Source of the DNA: Clostridiales bacterium GWF2_38_85
GTDB lineage: Bacteria; Bacillota; Clostridia; Oscillospirales; CAG-382
Assembly: GCA_001797275.1 (NCBI GenBank)
Contig: MGOY01000028.1
Location: 58,426-122,425, forward strand
DNA: 64,000 nucleotides
Direction: 5' to 3'
The stretch's first letter is position 1. Each line of letters starts with the position of its first letter. The notes beneath the pieces are model-generated. The model saw only the letters and a program-made list of their open reading frames with translations. It did no database searches and was not told the DNA's origin. The position numbers were made by a program, and so were the translations under genes. Below are positions 1 to 9,558 of the stretch, in pieces.

Positions 1-1407
1 AGCCATAACCATTACTGCTATAATAAAAATCAGATATGTTCTGACTTTAGATGTAACTGTACCGAACAAACGTCCAATTACGATAAATGCTGCTGATAAT
101 ACAATTGAAAAGGATATACGCAGAAGTATACACACCAGTATCTCTGCAGGAGTAGCACTGACAATTATACCTGCCGGAACAAAAATTATTATCGCTTCAA
201 TAACAAATCCTATAAGATTTGCTCGCAGGTTATTTATTAGCTTCATGAATGACGGTTCGGGAACAAGATAAATATATTGCTTGGTGAGCTCTTTTGGAAA
301 TCTGCCAAGTGAAATACTGAATAGTTGCATGTAAACCGAGAACGAAACAACCGGAATTATGCCGGAATCACGCATAAAAAATGCGAAAATGATTGAAGCT
401 GCAACAAATATGAATGAAATTTTACTTATAAAGAACATATTACCTCTTCGGTTCTCAATCAAATGTTTATAGTAAAATGCGTCTGCACCCCAACCTTTAT
501 CAAACCCTATTTTGCCGACTTTAATTTTCTCAGGTAATGCTTCAACTTTAGTACCTTCTTTCCTGGCTGTAATTGCAGAGTATGTTATTTCTGCAGTTTT
601 TAATACATCCTCATAAAAATCAGGATTTGAGATTGACATAACAATAACAACAGCAATAACATAAATCAGTATTAGTCCCAGTCCTAAAAGAAAATCAACA
701 AGTGATGAATTTACTGCACCGGAAAAGATAGAAGAGCACCATCCGCTGACCGGAAATAATTTTGCATACAAACTGTTAACTGCTTCTATTGTTCTCGAAA
801 GCATGTTTGCCTGGTCGGTCAATACATAAATAAGAATAGCTGCCAATGGTAAAATAATAATCGAATAGAATATTACTTTTGCGATTTTACGTCGTTTCCC
901 ATCACCGTTTATCAATGAATATATAAACATTGCTGTAAGCTGCGCCAGAAACAGACTGACACCGTAACATAAAACTATTATTAAAAGTTCGACGAATGAG
1001 ATACCGTAATTGTTGTGCATCCAGGCATACTGGAAGAAGATGAAAAGCCCCATTAAAGATGAGAGACCGAGCTGTTGTATCAGACCGTAAAAAAGCACCT
1101 GTTGAGGTTTTACAGGCATAGGGAAAATTAGATTGACATCCTGCATTCTGAATATGCTGCCACCATTAGAAAGTCCACTTTTGGCAACGAGTATAAACAT
1201 CAGAGTTATAAATCCAAACACAATTGCATACAGTTCACTGATATCACGGTAATTTTGTTCTTCGCTAAGCTTTTGAGAACCTATAAGTGTCGTACTCATT
1301 AAAATTATTATAAAAATAAAATAAATAAGTTTACCGGGACTTTTAAACAGTTGTTTTATTGAGTTTCTAAGTTTTCTGCTAAATAAATAAAGAAATGCAC
1401 TGTTCAT
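1..1407 (-). CDS. ABC-2 type transporter permease (3' end outside window)
   Basis: At least 469 codons are present; the C-terminus lies beyond the window edge. The translation is a polytopic membrane protein with many hydrophobic stretches, starting MNSAFLYLFSRKLRNSIKQ, and a soluble loop around residues 265-300. Its ATG (1407-1405) overlaps the TGA of the upstream ATPase gene as ATGA, so the two are translationally coupled and form one exporter: the ATPase energises this membrane subunit. The layout resembles large ABC exporter permeases of Firmicutes; the substrate cannot be told from sequence. Confidence 0.8.
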   Translation of the reverse strand, partial: MNSAFLYLFSRKLRNSIKQLFKSPGKLIYFIFIIILMSTTLIGSQKLSEEQNYRDISELYAIVFGFITLMFILVAKSGLSNGGSIFRMQDVNLIFPMPVKPQQVLFYGLIQQLGLSSLMGLFIFFQYAWMHNNYGISFVELLIIVLCYGVSLFLAQLTAMFIYSLINGDGKRRKIAKVIFYSIIILPLAAILIYVLTDQANMLSRTIEAVNSLYAKLFPVSGWCSSIFSGAVNSSLVDFLLGLGLILIYVIAVVIVMSISNPDFYEDVLKTAEITYSAITARKEGTKVEALPEKIKVGKIGFDKGWGADAFYYKHLIENRRGNMFFISKISFIFVAASIIFAFFMRDSGIIPVVSFSVYMQLFSISLGRFPKELTKQYIYLVPEPSFMKLINNLRANLIGFVIEAIIIFVPAGIIVSATPAEILVCILLRISFSIVLSAAFIVIGRLFGTVTSKVRTYLIFIIAVMVMA

Positions 1408-2111
1408 TTTCTATTACCCTTACCTTCGGTTATTTCAAAGAACAGCTCTTCAAGTGAATGTGTATTGCTGTCATCGTGATTATTCTGCATTGTAGCTGCG
1501 AAGCTGCCATTCACCATTATATGAGCGATGTCCCAATAATCCTCGACACTGTCTATCATATGAGTGCTGATTAACACCGATGCACCGTTTTTCTTCAGCT
1601 CAACAAAAACTTGTTTCAATTCCTTTATTGCATGCGGATCAAGACCAACCATTGGTTCGTCGAAAATAATTATTTTTGGTCTATGAACAAGCGCACAGCA
1701 AATAGAGAGTTTTTGATTCATTCCTTTTGACAGCTCTTTACCAAGTTTGTCTTTTTTATCCCAAAGCTCAAATCGCTCCAAAAGTTTTTGACCATAACCG
1801 TCGTCATCTATGCGATATGCACGCCTGGTAAATTCCAAATGCTCTGATACCGTCAATAAATCATAAACCGCCGGTATTTCGGGTATGTAGCCCAGCAATT
1901 TTTTTGCATCAATAGACTTGTTAGGTATTTTATCGATAAAAATCGAACCTTTGAATCTGAGCAAGCCTGCAATACATTTTATGATTGTTGATTTCCCTGC
2001 ACCATTCGGTCCAAGCAGAACTGCTATTTGTCCGTCATCAATATTAAAGGATATATTGTAATTGGCGATCGTCTTACCATAATTTTTCGTTACATTGTTT
2101 ATTTGAAGCAT
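1404..2111 (-). CDS. ABC transporter ATP-binding protein
   Basis: 235 residues, normal length for a single ABC ATPase domain. Walker A GPNGAGKS is at residues 34-41, the signature region reads LSKGMNQK, Walker B is IIIFDEP followed by the D-loop GLDP, and the switch His lies in STHM. It hydrolyses ATP at the cytoplasmic face to drive the permease encoded by the overlapping downstream gene. It has its own promoter at 2142-2170 and a GGAG ribosome binding site, and a terminator separates it from the exopolysaccharide operon upstream, so it is an independent unit. Drug, peptide or lipid export are all possible. Confidence 0.9.
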   Translation of the reverse strand: MLQINNVTKNYGKTIANYNISFNIDDGQIAVLLGPNGAGKSTIIKCIAGLLRFKGSIFIDKIPNKSIDAKKLLGYIPEIPAVYDLLTVSEHLEFTRRAYRIDDDGYGQKLLERFELWDKKDKLGKELSKGMNQKLSICCALVHRPKIIIFDEPMVGLDPHAIKELKQVFVELKKNGASVLISTHMIDSVEDYWDIAHIMVNGSFAATMQNNHDDSNTHSLEELFFEITEGKGNRK

Positions 2112-2141
2112 TTATCTTATCTCCTGAAATTTATTGAATTC

Positions 2142-2170
2142 ATATTAACATATTTAACCGTATATGTCAA
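2142..2170 (-). promoter_or_regulatory. sigma-A-type promoter for the ABC exporter
   Basis: On the minus strand TTGACA (2170-2165) is followed by a 17-base spacer and TAATAT (2147-2142), about 30 bases before the ATPase start codon. Confidence 0.75.
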
Positions 2171-2171
2171 G

Positions 2172-2200
2172 AAAAACTGCCTTTAATCAGGCAGTTTTTC
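2172..2200 (-). terminator. Intrinsic terminator of the exopolysaccharide operon
   Basis: Inverted repeat AAAAACTGCC / GGCAGTTTTT with an 8-base loop. It lies 20 bases after the last gene of the long leftward operon, and the T-run follows the stem on the minus strand. Confidence 0.85.
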
Positions 2201-2219
2201 CAATAAAGTTATATTGTAC

Positions 2220-3197
2220 TTAGGGTAAAATAGACGTAATGCTTCGAGCTTCTGAAACACTGCCATCTTCTTTTACATAATAAACGATTGTTTTATCATT
2301 AGAATCATCTTTTTCTTTATAAAAAATCATGATACCGCTTAAAGTTAATATATTATTTTTAATGTATTGATTATTTGTAGAATATGCAAGATTTGGATCT
2401 TCAGTTATGATTATTGCTGCATTAAAGTATAGTGTATATTTTTTATTACTCTTGAAATCATCCCATTTTTGTGCATCCATTATAGAATATTTTCCAGAGT
2501 AGATATTTGTATAGCCAATAACATTATATCCATCAGTTGTTGGGATTTCAATTCGTTTATTACTTGAAACATTTCCGGCTTCTATTTGCTTTTCAAGATA
2601 ACCATTCCAGTAATCAGGAGTATATTCGGAAGCACTTACCTTCCATTTGTTTTTTGTATTTAAGAAATCAGAATAACTTATATTACTGCTTTTAATAGAT
2701 TTTATAAGCTTTTTAAATACTGAATTTTCTTCAATTGATTTTCTGTAAGCATCGATTCCTGACATTAAAGCATTTAAAAAATCCGCTCTGTCTATAACTG
2801 CATCTTTTAATTTATTGCAATAATTTATTGCTGAATCATATTCAGCGTTTTTATATGCTTCATTCATTTTATCTCTGTAGAAGGGTACGATATATCTGCT
2901 TTTATCTTTTGTAGTCCGATCACCGAAAAAAGCATTTCTTCTTTCTGTCAGATCCTTTAGAAATGACAATACATCAAGCAATTCACTTCCTGATAAATCG
3001 TTGTTAACAATTTCGCAAGCAAAATCATCAAGTGTTTTATTGTAAATTTCATATGAATCCTTATATGTATTGTGATAGTAATCTACATAGTCATTGTATA
3101 CTATCATATAATCATCACGAGATGAAGCCGCTAAAGCAAATGATCCTACTGATACTGTAATAATAACCGCGAGTATAGCTGATAATATTTTTTTCAT
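2220..3197 (-). CDS. Secreted protein of unknown function, last gene of the Pel-like operon
   Basis: 325 residues. A signal peptide is clear: MKKILSAILAV followed by a hydrophobic core and a likely cleavage after ALA near residue 23. The mature part is hydrophilic, rich in Tyr, Asp, Asn and Lys, helical in its first half (about 25-180) and probably beta-rich afterwards. I recognise no family. It starts 18 bases after the DUF4832 gene and precedes the operon terminator, so it is probably co-expressed with the polysaccharide genes and acts outside the membrane. A cell-surface or matrix role is inferred from context only. The ribosome binding site is weak. Confidence 0.7.
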   Translation of the reverse strand: MKKILSAILAVIITVSVGSFALAASSRDDYMIVYNDYVDYYHNTYKDSYEIYNKTLDDFACEIVNNDLSGSELLDVLSFLKDLTERRNAFFGDRTTKDKSRYIVPFYRDKMNEAYKNAEYDSAINYCNKLKDAVIDRADFLNALMSGIDAYRKSIEENSVFKKLIKSIKSSNISYSDFLNTKNKWKVSASEYTPDYWNGYLEKQIEAGNVSSNKRIEIPTTDGYNVIGYTNIYSGKYSIMDAQKWDDFKSNKKYTLYFNAAIIITEDPNLAYSTNNQYIKNNILTLSGIMIFYKEKDDSNDKTIVYYVKEDGSVSEARSITSILP

Positions 3198-3215
3198 TTA
3201 AAATCACTACTTTAC

Positions 3216-4628
3216 TTAATTTGATTTATAGATAATATATAATTTGTCGACTTTCTCGTTATCTGATATCAACATCACGGCCGGTTCTTTTGTCATGGGG
3301 TCAATTATTCCGACACAGAGCTTTATTTCTGAGTTTTCATACAGAGATAAATCAATTATGTTTTTTGTTGTCTTTTCAGTGCCAGGTAATAAAGTGGATA
3401 ATTCCAGTTTTGTTTCGTATTTATCGAGAATATTGTTATCATTGTCGAGTACATACAGATATACCGGCCAATCCCAATACATTGGTGCTACACCGGTATT
3501 AGACCAGGTGATTTCAACTTTTTCCATTGATGACCATTTGGATTTTGTAACGACTGATTTCGTTACATTATATCTGTACCCCATATTGAATAGGACCTTG
3601 TCTATACCTTGCTTGAACAATTCATCACTCTCGTTTTTCAATTCAGGATATTTTGGTCCTAAGAAGGTAACATGAGATTCTGAAAGCATTTGAATTGTCT
3701 GGTCTATATTGACTTTCAACAACCAGTCCATTGATAATGAGCTGGTGAATTCACCACCGATAGGAGCTGTTTTCCATGCATCCATCATTGGTACCAGCGC
3801 ATCAAGCTCCTCAGCTTGAGTATAATCGCCGCCGTATTGCAACCATTCATTCCAACTATCAGTGCTATCGGGATCGCCTGTCATGTCATTATACAAGCCA
3901 AAACCATATTCTGCTGCTGCTTTGAAGGGTCTTCTCATAAGCAGCTTTGCATTCGGGAAAGCATCCGGATAAGGTTCTATATACTTAAGTCTTGTTGTCT
4001 CATTAGGAATTCTTATTATACCGCCTTCATAATAAACATGCCATTCTCCCCAATGTCCAAGACTACCGAGTTGCACATAGCTGACAAAATCATCGTTGCC
4101 AAAGTATTCACCGAGTGCCTTTATTGCTTTTGCATGATATTCTATAAATATCTCATTATTGTAGTTTGGTGAATACCCCATACCGTATTCAATATCGTAA
4201 TTTGTACCGTCGCCACTTGTTTTCTCATACAGCCAATCAGGGATATCTATATGTTCTTCGTCGGTGGGATAGTCACATTGAAAGCGCAATACTGCATGCT
4301 TACCAAGGCTGCGCCAGTATTCAATGTTATTATCTATTGCAATTTGTTCGAACGCATATAAACCTTCTTCAGGTTCAAACTCTCTGAAAGTAATATCGAT
4401 ATAAACAAGAGAATTATTGCCTACATCAGTTTTACTGGTAGCATCAGTTGCAAAACCCATAAGGGGATTATAATATATATCATTTGTAACTTGAAATTCT
4501 GTTGAAATTTTATTTCCAAACAGCCACATAGCATCCTCCCTTGTAAAGAAAATAATGGCGGCACTTATCATAATAGCGATTATCAGAACAAGTGCGATAA
4601 TAATAACAATGAATTTTCTATTAGCCAT
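3216..4628 (-). CDS. DUF4832/DUF4874-type extracellular protein, membrane-anchored
   Basis: 470 residues from the ATG at 4628, which has GGAG six bases upstream; a start five codons earlier lacks a site. One N-terminal hydrophobic anchor (about residues 7-29) is followed by an extracellular TIM-barrel-like part. NPLMGF near residue 53 and GHWGEWH are typical of the DUF4874/DUF4832 group, and the C-terminal part with SNTGVAPMYWDW is the DUF4832 beta domain. Relatives look like glycoside hydrolases, so polysaccharide trimming or binding is plausible but unproven. The start overlaps the DUF4956 stop by 8 bases, indicating coupling within the Pel-like operon. Confidence 0.7.
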   Translation of the reverse strand: MANRKFIVIIIALVLIIAIMISAAIIFFTREDAMWLFGNKISTEFQVTNDIYYNPLMGFATDATSKTDVGNNSLVYIDITFREFEPEEGLYAFEQIAIDNNIEYWRSLGKHAVLRFQCDYPTDEEHIDIPDWLYEKTSGDGTNYDIEYGMGYSPNYNNEIFIEYHAKAIKALGEYFGNDDFVSYVQLGSLGHWGEWHVYYEGGIIRIPNETTRLKYIEPYPDAFPNAKLLMRRPFKAAAEYGFGLYNDMTGDPDSTDSWNEWLQYGGDYTQAEELDALVPMMDAWKTAPIGGEFTSSLSMDWLLKVNIDQTIQMLSESHVTFLGPKYPELKNESDELFKQGIDKVLFNMGYRYNVTKSVVTKSKWSSMEKVEITWSNTGVAPMYWDWPVYLYVLDNDNNILDKYETKLELSTLLPGTEKTTKNIIDLSLYENSEIKLCVGIIDPMTKEPAVMLISDNEKVDKLYIIYKSN

Positions 4629-5304
4629 AATATTCTCCGTCATACTGTATAACAGTAATATCTTCGACTCCCTGTATTTCCTTCATTTTTTCCACAAAGC
4701 TCATGCTGTCGCCTTTAAGATATATTTCGAGTGCCAATTCATACAAATTCTTTTTTGTAGTTTTAGATTTCAGGCGATATTTTTGTCTGCCCATAGCGAT
4801 TTTGATTTTATCTTCGGTAAAATCACCGGTAAAATGAATGATTGCGATGTAAACCTTACCTTTAAATGACGTCTTTGACATGATAAGTATTACTAAAAAT
4901 ACTATTACCCATGATATACCTGCCAATGAATACATCTTTGCTCCGGCAATAATACCTGATGTGATTGCCCAGAACAAATAAAGTAAATCAAGAGGATCTT
5001 TTACAGCTGTTCTGAAACGAACGATACTCAACGCACCAACCATACCCAGAGAAATAACAATGTTTGTGCTGATTGCCATCGTAACCGCAGCGGTTATAAC
5101 TGTCATACCGATTAACGTTATCGAAAGAGCTCTGTTGTAAACTACACCGCGATAGAATTTCGTATAAATCAGATTAATCATAAAACCAACAAACAATGCA
5201 ACTAACAATACAGTTAATGCGGTCAGTGCATAATCTGTTGTAAATGTATCTACGAAATTCTGAAGTTCAAGTACCGATTGTTTTATAATATCTTTTGCAC
5301 TCAT
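4621..5304 (-). CDS. DUF4956 family membrane protein
   Basis: 227 residues. Three to four membrane segments lie at about 27-50, 63-85, 88-107 and 117-150, with VRFRTAVKDPLD in a loop, which is the hallmark of DUF4956 proteins. A cytoplasmic ferredoxin-like C-terminal domain (about 155-227) ends EGVEDITVIQYDGEYYG. The family is known to sit beside VTC-domain and CotH genes, exactly as here. Its biochemical role is not established; it may be the membrane partner of the VTC-domain enzyme. The ribosome binding site AAGGG precedes the ATG; 17 bases separate it from the VTC gene. Confidence 0.8.
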   Translation of the reverse strand: MSAKDIIKQSVLELQNFVDTFTTDYALTALTVLLVALFVGFMINLIYTKFYRGVVYNRALSITLIGMTVITAAVTMAISTNIVISLGMVGALSIVRFRTAVKDPLDLLYLFWAITSGIIAGAKMYSLAGISWVIVFLVILIMSKTSFKGKVYIAIIHFTGDFTEDKIKIAMGRQKYRLKSKTTKKNLYELALEIYLKGDSMSFVEKMKEIQGVEDITVIQYDGEYYG

Positions 5305-5321
5305 AATTTGACCCTTCTTTT

Positions 5322-6041
5322 TTATATATTCTTTTTTAGCAACGGATTAAATGAAGCTGCACGCTCATAACAATAAGTAAATTTTGAAAATGCTTGAAAA
5401 TCACCAGACGGAATCGGAAGCATTTCTTTTATTATCTGAGGTAAAAATGAAGTAAATTTAACTTCGAGAATCAGTTTGCCCGGTTCAAGTACATAAATTG
5501 ACGGTAGTTCAGAATTGAACACATCTTTGAATAATACTGTCGATCGAACATCATGATCAAAGGTTATACGTACATCACCCGGTTCAAAAACATAAGGTTC
5601 CCTCTCATAATCTACAATACATTTCGGACGCAAAACCCTGCTGACACATTGATAATAGAATTCATTGCATAGATCATCTCCGCGTTTTAACAAAAAGTCG
5701 TTTTGGTTATCCATTAACATTTCTGTTTCTTCCCGTGATAATGAAGATGATTTTTTATTTATATAGTTAACATTTTTAATTTTGCATTCCAACTTTATAA
5801 CCTTATCGCTGTCATCATAAAATCTGATTCGATATTTTTTTCTGTGCTGTATACCCATAGTTTTATCTACATATGCTGTACTCCAGTAGTCATCAAAATA
5901 TACACTTCGTATCTTATATGAACCGTTACCTGCATTTTCGTCCAGACTCATAAAGTTAGAAATTTTGGCTTTGAGTATTTCTCTGTCAGCATAGTTGATC
6001 ATGTATTTCAATTCGTGTCTGAATTGTGTTTTTTCTTGCAT
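5322..6041 (-). CDS. VTC-domain protein (polyphosphate-polymerase-like)
   Basis: 239 residues from the ATG at 6041, chosen because GGAGA lies six to seven bases upstream. The single VTC tunnel domain shows RHELKY near residue 8, YKIRSVYFDD, HRKKYRIRFYD, KLECKIK and a late LILEVKF. These basic and acidic residues line the catalytic tunnel of eukaryotic Vtc4, which makes polyphosphate from ATP. Bacterial VTC-domain proteins next to DUF4956 and CotH are widespread, but their product is uncertain. Here the gene lies inside the Pel-like operon and carries its own 110-base structured leader, so its dosage may be set separately. Cytoplasmic, no signal peptide. Confidence 0.8.
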   Translation of the reverse strand: MQEKTQFRHELKYMINYADREILKAKISNFMSLDENAGNGSYKIRSVYFDDYWSTAYVDKTMGIQHRKKYRIRFYDDSDKVIKLECKIKNVNYINKKSSSLSREETEMLMDNQNDFLLKRGDDLCNEFYYQCVSRVLRPKCIVDYEREPYVFEPGDVRITFDHDVRSTVLFKDVFNSELPSIYVLEPGKLILEVKFTSFLPQIIKEMLPIPSGDFQAFSKFTYCYERAASFNPLLKKNI

Positions 6042-6138
6042 AACAATCTCCATCCCCTGTTTCGGACAAAATAGTCATGAAAAATACATGGAGATACGCG
6101 CCAATGTATCTTTGAGTCGTATATTTATCACGCTATTC
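6042..6138 (-). promoter_or_regulatory. Structured leader of the VTC gene (type-2 leader, copy 1)
   Basis: Minus-strand RNA begins GAATAGCGTGATAAA, then a hairpin GATAC...GTATC, then TCTCCAT which is the exact complement of ATGGAGA carrying the ribosome binding site. Conserved blocks TTTCATGACTATT and AAACA are shared with the leader of the cotH gene (7911-8007). Pairing would close the site for ribosomes. No known riboswitch class was recognised. Confidence 0.6.
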
Positions 6139-6152
6139 TCCTATTTATCATA

Positions 6153-7910
6153 TCAACTGTCCAGATATATTCCTTCCGAATCGATAAAGAATGAAATTAC
6201 ACCATAATGCCTAATACTATTTCTGTCTTCATAATAGTCAAAGGCAGCCTGTGAATAACCCGATTCATTTGTTGCAATAACTCTATAAAAATACTGTCCG
6301 TAAGGTAACATATTATATTCTATTTCAGGCAGTAACGCATCATCAGTTTCATAGATTATATTGTCAAATAAATAACTGTCGGAAACCTGTATTTTATATG
6401 TAATGCGTTCATTGTCAAGATCAAAAGCAACATCCCAGTTGAACCGCAGTTTGTTATCGTCGGTAATTATTGGAGTGCCAAGATAAAACGGCATTGGCTT
6501 TTCGAGTGAATTAAGATATAGTTGATAATTAATATCCACAAAATTATGCAACTCATTTAAAATATCATAATATTCATTTTGGGTTTGTCTTGCATATGCA
6601 ATATCAGGCGTGCTGTACAGATACGGCATAACAACTTCGCTATATCTTTGTAAGAGGGGAGATAATTTATCTCTTGACAAATATGTCATAACTTCTTTTA
6701 TCTTTTCATCAAGCTTCTGACGATAACTCTCAACCTTTAAGACACGCTGATGCAGTATACATCCCCAGTAATTAGAGATACCTATTTCATAGCCTTCAAT
6801 ACTATTTGTATCATTTATCCTTCTTGTATTCCAAGCACCATCATTATCCCATGAAATAAAATACCACTTTTCACTGTTAAGTGGGCTGTAAAGAAAATAA
6901 TTACGGCTGGTTGTATCTACATTCCCGGTCAGAATTTGAAATGCCAACCATGTAAAGTAGTTTTCTTCATCAAAATACTTTGGAAAGGTCTCTTCGATTG
7001 GGACATAATAATCGTTCAGGTCTTCGAGTATATTAATCAACTTTGTATGATCGTTATTCCCCTTTATTTCAAGAACCTCTTCAAATCCTTTGAGGTCATA
7101 TTCGGGATCATCAGCCATTTTTATTTTGTCTTCATATCTGAAAAACTCAAACATCTCAGCTTTATATAAACTGGCACCGGTATCAAATCCATGGTTTCTC
7201 AGGTATCTGTTATTAAATTGTTCAACCTGTGTGTAAAGTCCATAATCGATAAACTCACCGTTTGTTGTATTACTACCGGTCAGGTCTTTAACATATAAAT
7301 GGACGAATTGTGTTCTTGCACTTATCATTCCGGGGATATTCTTCATCAGGTCATAGGAGAGCTTATTTCTGAATCTGACTGTATCGTATATATGTTTGTT
7401 TAATATAATTGTTCTCTGTTCGCGCCACATTCCTTTACCGTTATCAATTTCAATTTTATATGATTTCTGTGCTGCCGTTGAAGTAGTGTTACCTCTGACA
7501 TTAACAATTGAATTAGGTGCTATAGCATCGTATCCAAATTGTCCTTCAACAAGCCCGTTTTCATCGCCAACCTGTAAAATCCCTTCAACTGCATATCTTT
7601 CGATTCCAAGATCCTGATAATAAAATACCGAATAGGAGTTTACTTCCTGCCATGTATGGTTTGTACCGTCGCCGGAGTTACCTTCTTTTACAGTCAAGTA
7701 CATTGTAACAACTGAATAATCGTCATCAGGATTGTACCATAATGCTTTATCTTCGACAGTAATTCCATCACCAGTAGAACTCTCAGTGCTTGATTCGACA
7801 GCACTTGTTTCACTTTCATCAAAGATTGACTTAATATAGTCGCAGCCTGAGAATATGCTGACTGGAAATATAAAACAAATAAATATCAATAGTGCTTTCT
7901 TCAATTTCAT
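6153..7910 (-). CDS. cotH: CotH-kinase family lipoprotein
   Basis: 585 residues from the ATG at 7910 (GGAG six bases upstream; an ATG four codons earlier is inside that site). A lipobox FSGC puts the lipidated Cys at about residue 23, followed by a Ser/Thr/Glu linker. The CotH kinase-like domain spans about 60-430 and includes NVRGNTT, NYFLYSP and the metal-binding motif ISWDNDGAW. A C-terminal fibronectin-III-like domain follows (about 465-560). CotH proteins phosphorylate spore-coat proteins in Bacillus; in exopolysaccharide loci they may act on matrix or surface proteins. It lies between pelG and the VTC gene, each with intergenic leaders of about 110 bases. Confidence 0.8.
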   Translation of the reverse strand: MKLKKALLIFICFIFPVSIFSGCDYIKSIFDESETSAVESSTESSTGDGITVEDKALWYNPDDDYSVVTMYLTVKEGNSGDGTNHTWQEVNSYSVFYYQDLGIERYAVEGILQVGDENGLVEGQFGYDAIAPNSIVNVRGNTTSTAAQKSYKIEIDNGKGMWREQRTIILNKHIYDTVRFRNKLSYDLMKNIPGMISARTQFVHLYVKDLTGSNTTNGEFIDYGLYTQVEQFNNRYLRNHGFDTGASLYKAEMFEFFRYEDKIKMADDPEYDLKGFEEVLEIKGNNDHTKLINILEDLNDYYVPIEETFPKYFDEENYFTWLAFQILTGNVDTTSRNYFLYSPLNSEKWYFISWDNDGAWNTRRINDTNSIEGYEIGISNYWGCILHQRVLKVESYRQKLDEKIKEVMTYLSRDKLSPLLQRYSEVVMPYLYSTPDIAYARQTQNEYYDILNELHNFVDINYQLYLNSLEKPMPFYLGTPIITDDNKLRFNWDVAFDLDNERITYKIQVSDSYLFDNIIYETDDALLPEIEYNMLPYGQYFYRVIATNESGYSQAAFDYYEDRNSIRHYGVISFFIDSEGIYLDS

Positions 7911-8007
7911 AATAATCTCCATCCCGTGTTTAGGAACGAATAGTCATGAAAGATTTATGGATATACGCTCTTATGCGGGGTATATCTGTTATGCTTTCAC
8001 GCTATCG
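7911..8007 (-). promoter_or_regulatory. Structured leader of the cotH-like gene (type-2 leader, copy 2)
   Basis: Minus-strand RNA begins GATAGCGTGAAAG, then a hairpin GATATAC...GTATATC (different bases but the same pairing as in the VTC leader), then TCCAT opposite ATGGA of the ribosome binding site, with TTTCATGACTATT and AAACA conserved between them. It ends directly at the cotH ATG. Confidence 0.6.
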
Positions 8008-8031
8008 TTACTTTCTACCCACTTTCTTGTT

Positions 8032-9558
8032 CTACTTTGAAGTCGTCATATCTACTGTTGATTTTTTAGCAATGTTGTCTTCATAGAATTTTCTTCTTGA
8101 ACGTTGTTTAATTATTGCTCTTCTATCAAGCCTGTCACACAATACGGTTATTTTCCCTTCAGCCGACTTTGCAAATACCGGCTGCTCGCTTAAAACATGG
8201 TATTTTAGTTTTTTAAGATATATATTTAATCTGATGTAAACAGCAATACAAAATACTGCTCCACCGATTACAAGTCCGAAACCGTAATAAGAACTATTGC
8301 CGTATTTTAAAATCCATGTTGAAACATTTGTTACAACCGCAAATAACGCAGCTGACCATAGCGCGCCTTTATTATCAGCAAAGTACAGAAGGATCAGCAT
8401 CATGCTGTTTGCTATTGTATACAAAGCATATCCTACACATAATACGCGAAACATACCAAGCATTCCTGCAGTGAATCCAATATCCAATTTTGGTATTAAT
8501 ATTGTTCCCAGGACGATAAAAATGATTGTTGAAAACATCTGTTTTTGTCCAAGATAGCTCAGTTCATCACGTAAAATACGAATCATATTTACCTCGGCTG
8601 TATCGATATCACCGATATTGCCTTCGTTATTAAACAAACTGAAATAATTTTTATATAAGGGATAAAACCTGACTTCAACAGAAGTAACAAAGTTTACTGT
8701 TGTAATCAAGATTGAAAAGAAAGCTATTAGTGCGGGAACATCGTATTGTGGTGCACCATAAAACAATCCTTGAATCTGAACGCCGAGCGGACTGGTCCAC
8801 ATTATAATCAAATGACCAAAAAGGCCAAAGGTAATTAATGCGCCTACCCAGGTTAATGCAGGGTATTTTTCAGTCCAACGTAGGAAATTCATTGATGTAC
8901 CAAAGCCTTCAGGAAAATATTTATAAAGTAAACAGAAATACCAGCCTGCCAGAACACCGTATCCAATTATAACAGCTATCATTAGGACAATGATGTTATC
9001 CATTTCAGTGAAGGTAACCAATAAGAACCCGGTCGCAAATGCTATCAGAAGAGATACAGCAAATGCAATTAAGATACTTCGATAGTCTTTAATGGCTGTA
9101 AGATATGTTGTTTCAGTCCATACAACGACTAAAACAAGAAATAATAAAAGTGATAAAACCTGATATGCGAATGGAATACCTGCAAAATACAGAAATATTC
9201 CGTATCCGATACCGCCGATAACAAGCATTAATCCAAGGCTGCCATAAAAAGATGTCATTATTGCATCTTTCTTTTCCGAATATAACATATCTGCTGTAAA
9301 TCTTGTTGTAATCATAGTAAAAAAACTTGTTACTGTCAGAGATGCCAACAAAGCATATGTTATCATCGATAATAAAAGTTCTCTGTTATGCTTTATGGTA
9401 TTTCCATAATAAGCTAATAAGATCATTCCTACAAGAAGCAAAACTCCAAGCAACATAGGCCCGGTTGTTACAATACCGGCATAACCGTAAGCTCTCAGCG
9501 TCGCAACAAGTCCTTTTCGTGAGAAGAGACGCTTAAGTTCAAACCCGATTCCTGCCAC
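8032..9558 (-). CDS. pelG: PelG-like polysaccharide export membrane protein
   Basis: 508 residues. The N-terminus MAGIGFELKRLF is a PelG hallmark, followed by about 12 transmembrane helices as in MATE/Wzx-like flippases. PelG is proposed to move the Pel polymer across the cytoplasmic membrane together with PelD, PelE and PelF. The start is GTG with GGAGG ten bases upstream, and the gene overlaps pelF by 64 bases, so translation is coupled. The family is distinctive and the neighbour is PelF, which makes the call strong. Confidence 0.92.
   Translation of the reverse strand: MAGIGFELKRLFSRKGLVATLRAYGYAGIVTTGPMLLGVLLLVGMILLAYYGNTIKHNRELLLSMITYALLASLTVTSFFTMITTRFTADMLYSEKKDAIMTSFYGSLGLMLVIGGIGYGIFLYFAGIPFAYQVLSLLLFLVLVVVWTETTYLTAIKDYRSILIAFAVSLLIAFATGFLLVTFTEMDNIIVLMIAVIIGYGVLAGWYFCLLYKYFPEGFGTSMNFLRWTEKYPALTWVGALITFGLFGHLIIMWTSPLGVQIQGLFYGAPQYDVPALIAFFSILITTVNFVTSVEVRFYPLYKNYFSLFNNEGNIGDIDTAEVNMIRILRDELSYLGQKQMFSTIIFIVLGTILIPKLDIGFTAGMLGMFRVLCVGYALYTIANSMMLILLYFADNKGALWSAALFAVVTNVSTWILKYGNSSYYGFGLVIGGAVFCIAVYIRLNIYLKKLKYHVLSEQPVFAKSAEGKITVLCDRLDRRAIIKQRSRRKFYEDNIAKKSTVDMTTSK

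Noticed and set aside
6042..8007. c-di-GMP riboswitches inside the Pel-like operon
   Set aside because: The class-I blocks GGCAAA and GACGCAAAGC are absent from the cotH and VTC leaders, and no class-II pattern was recognised.
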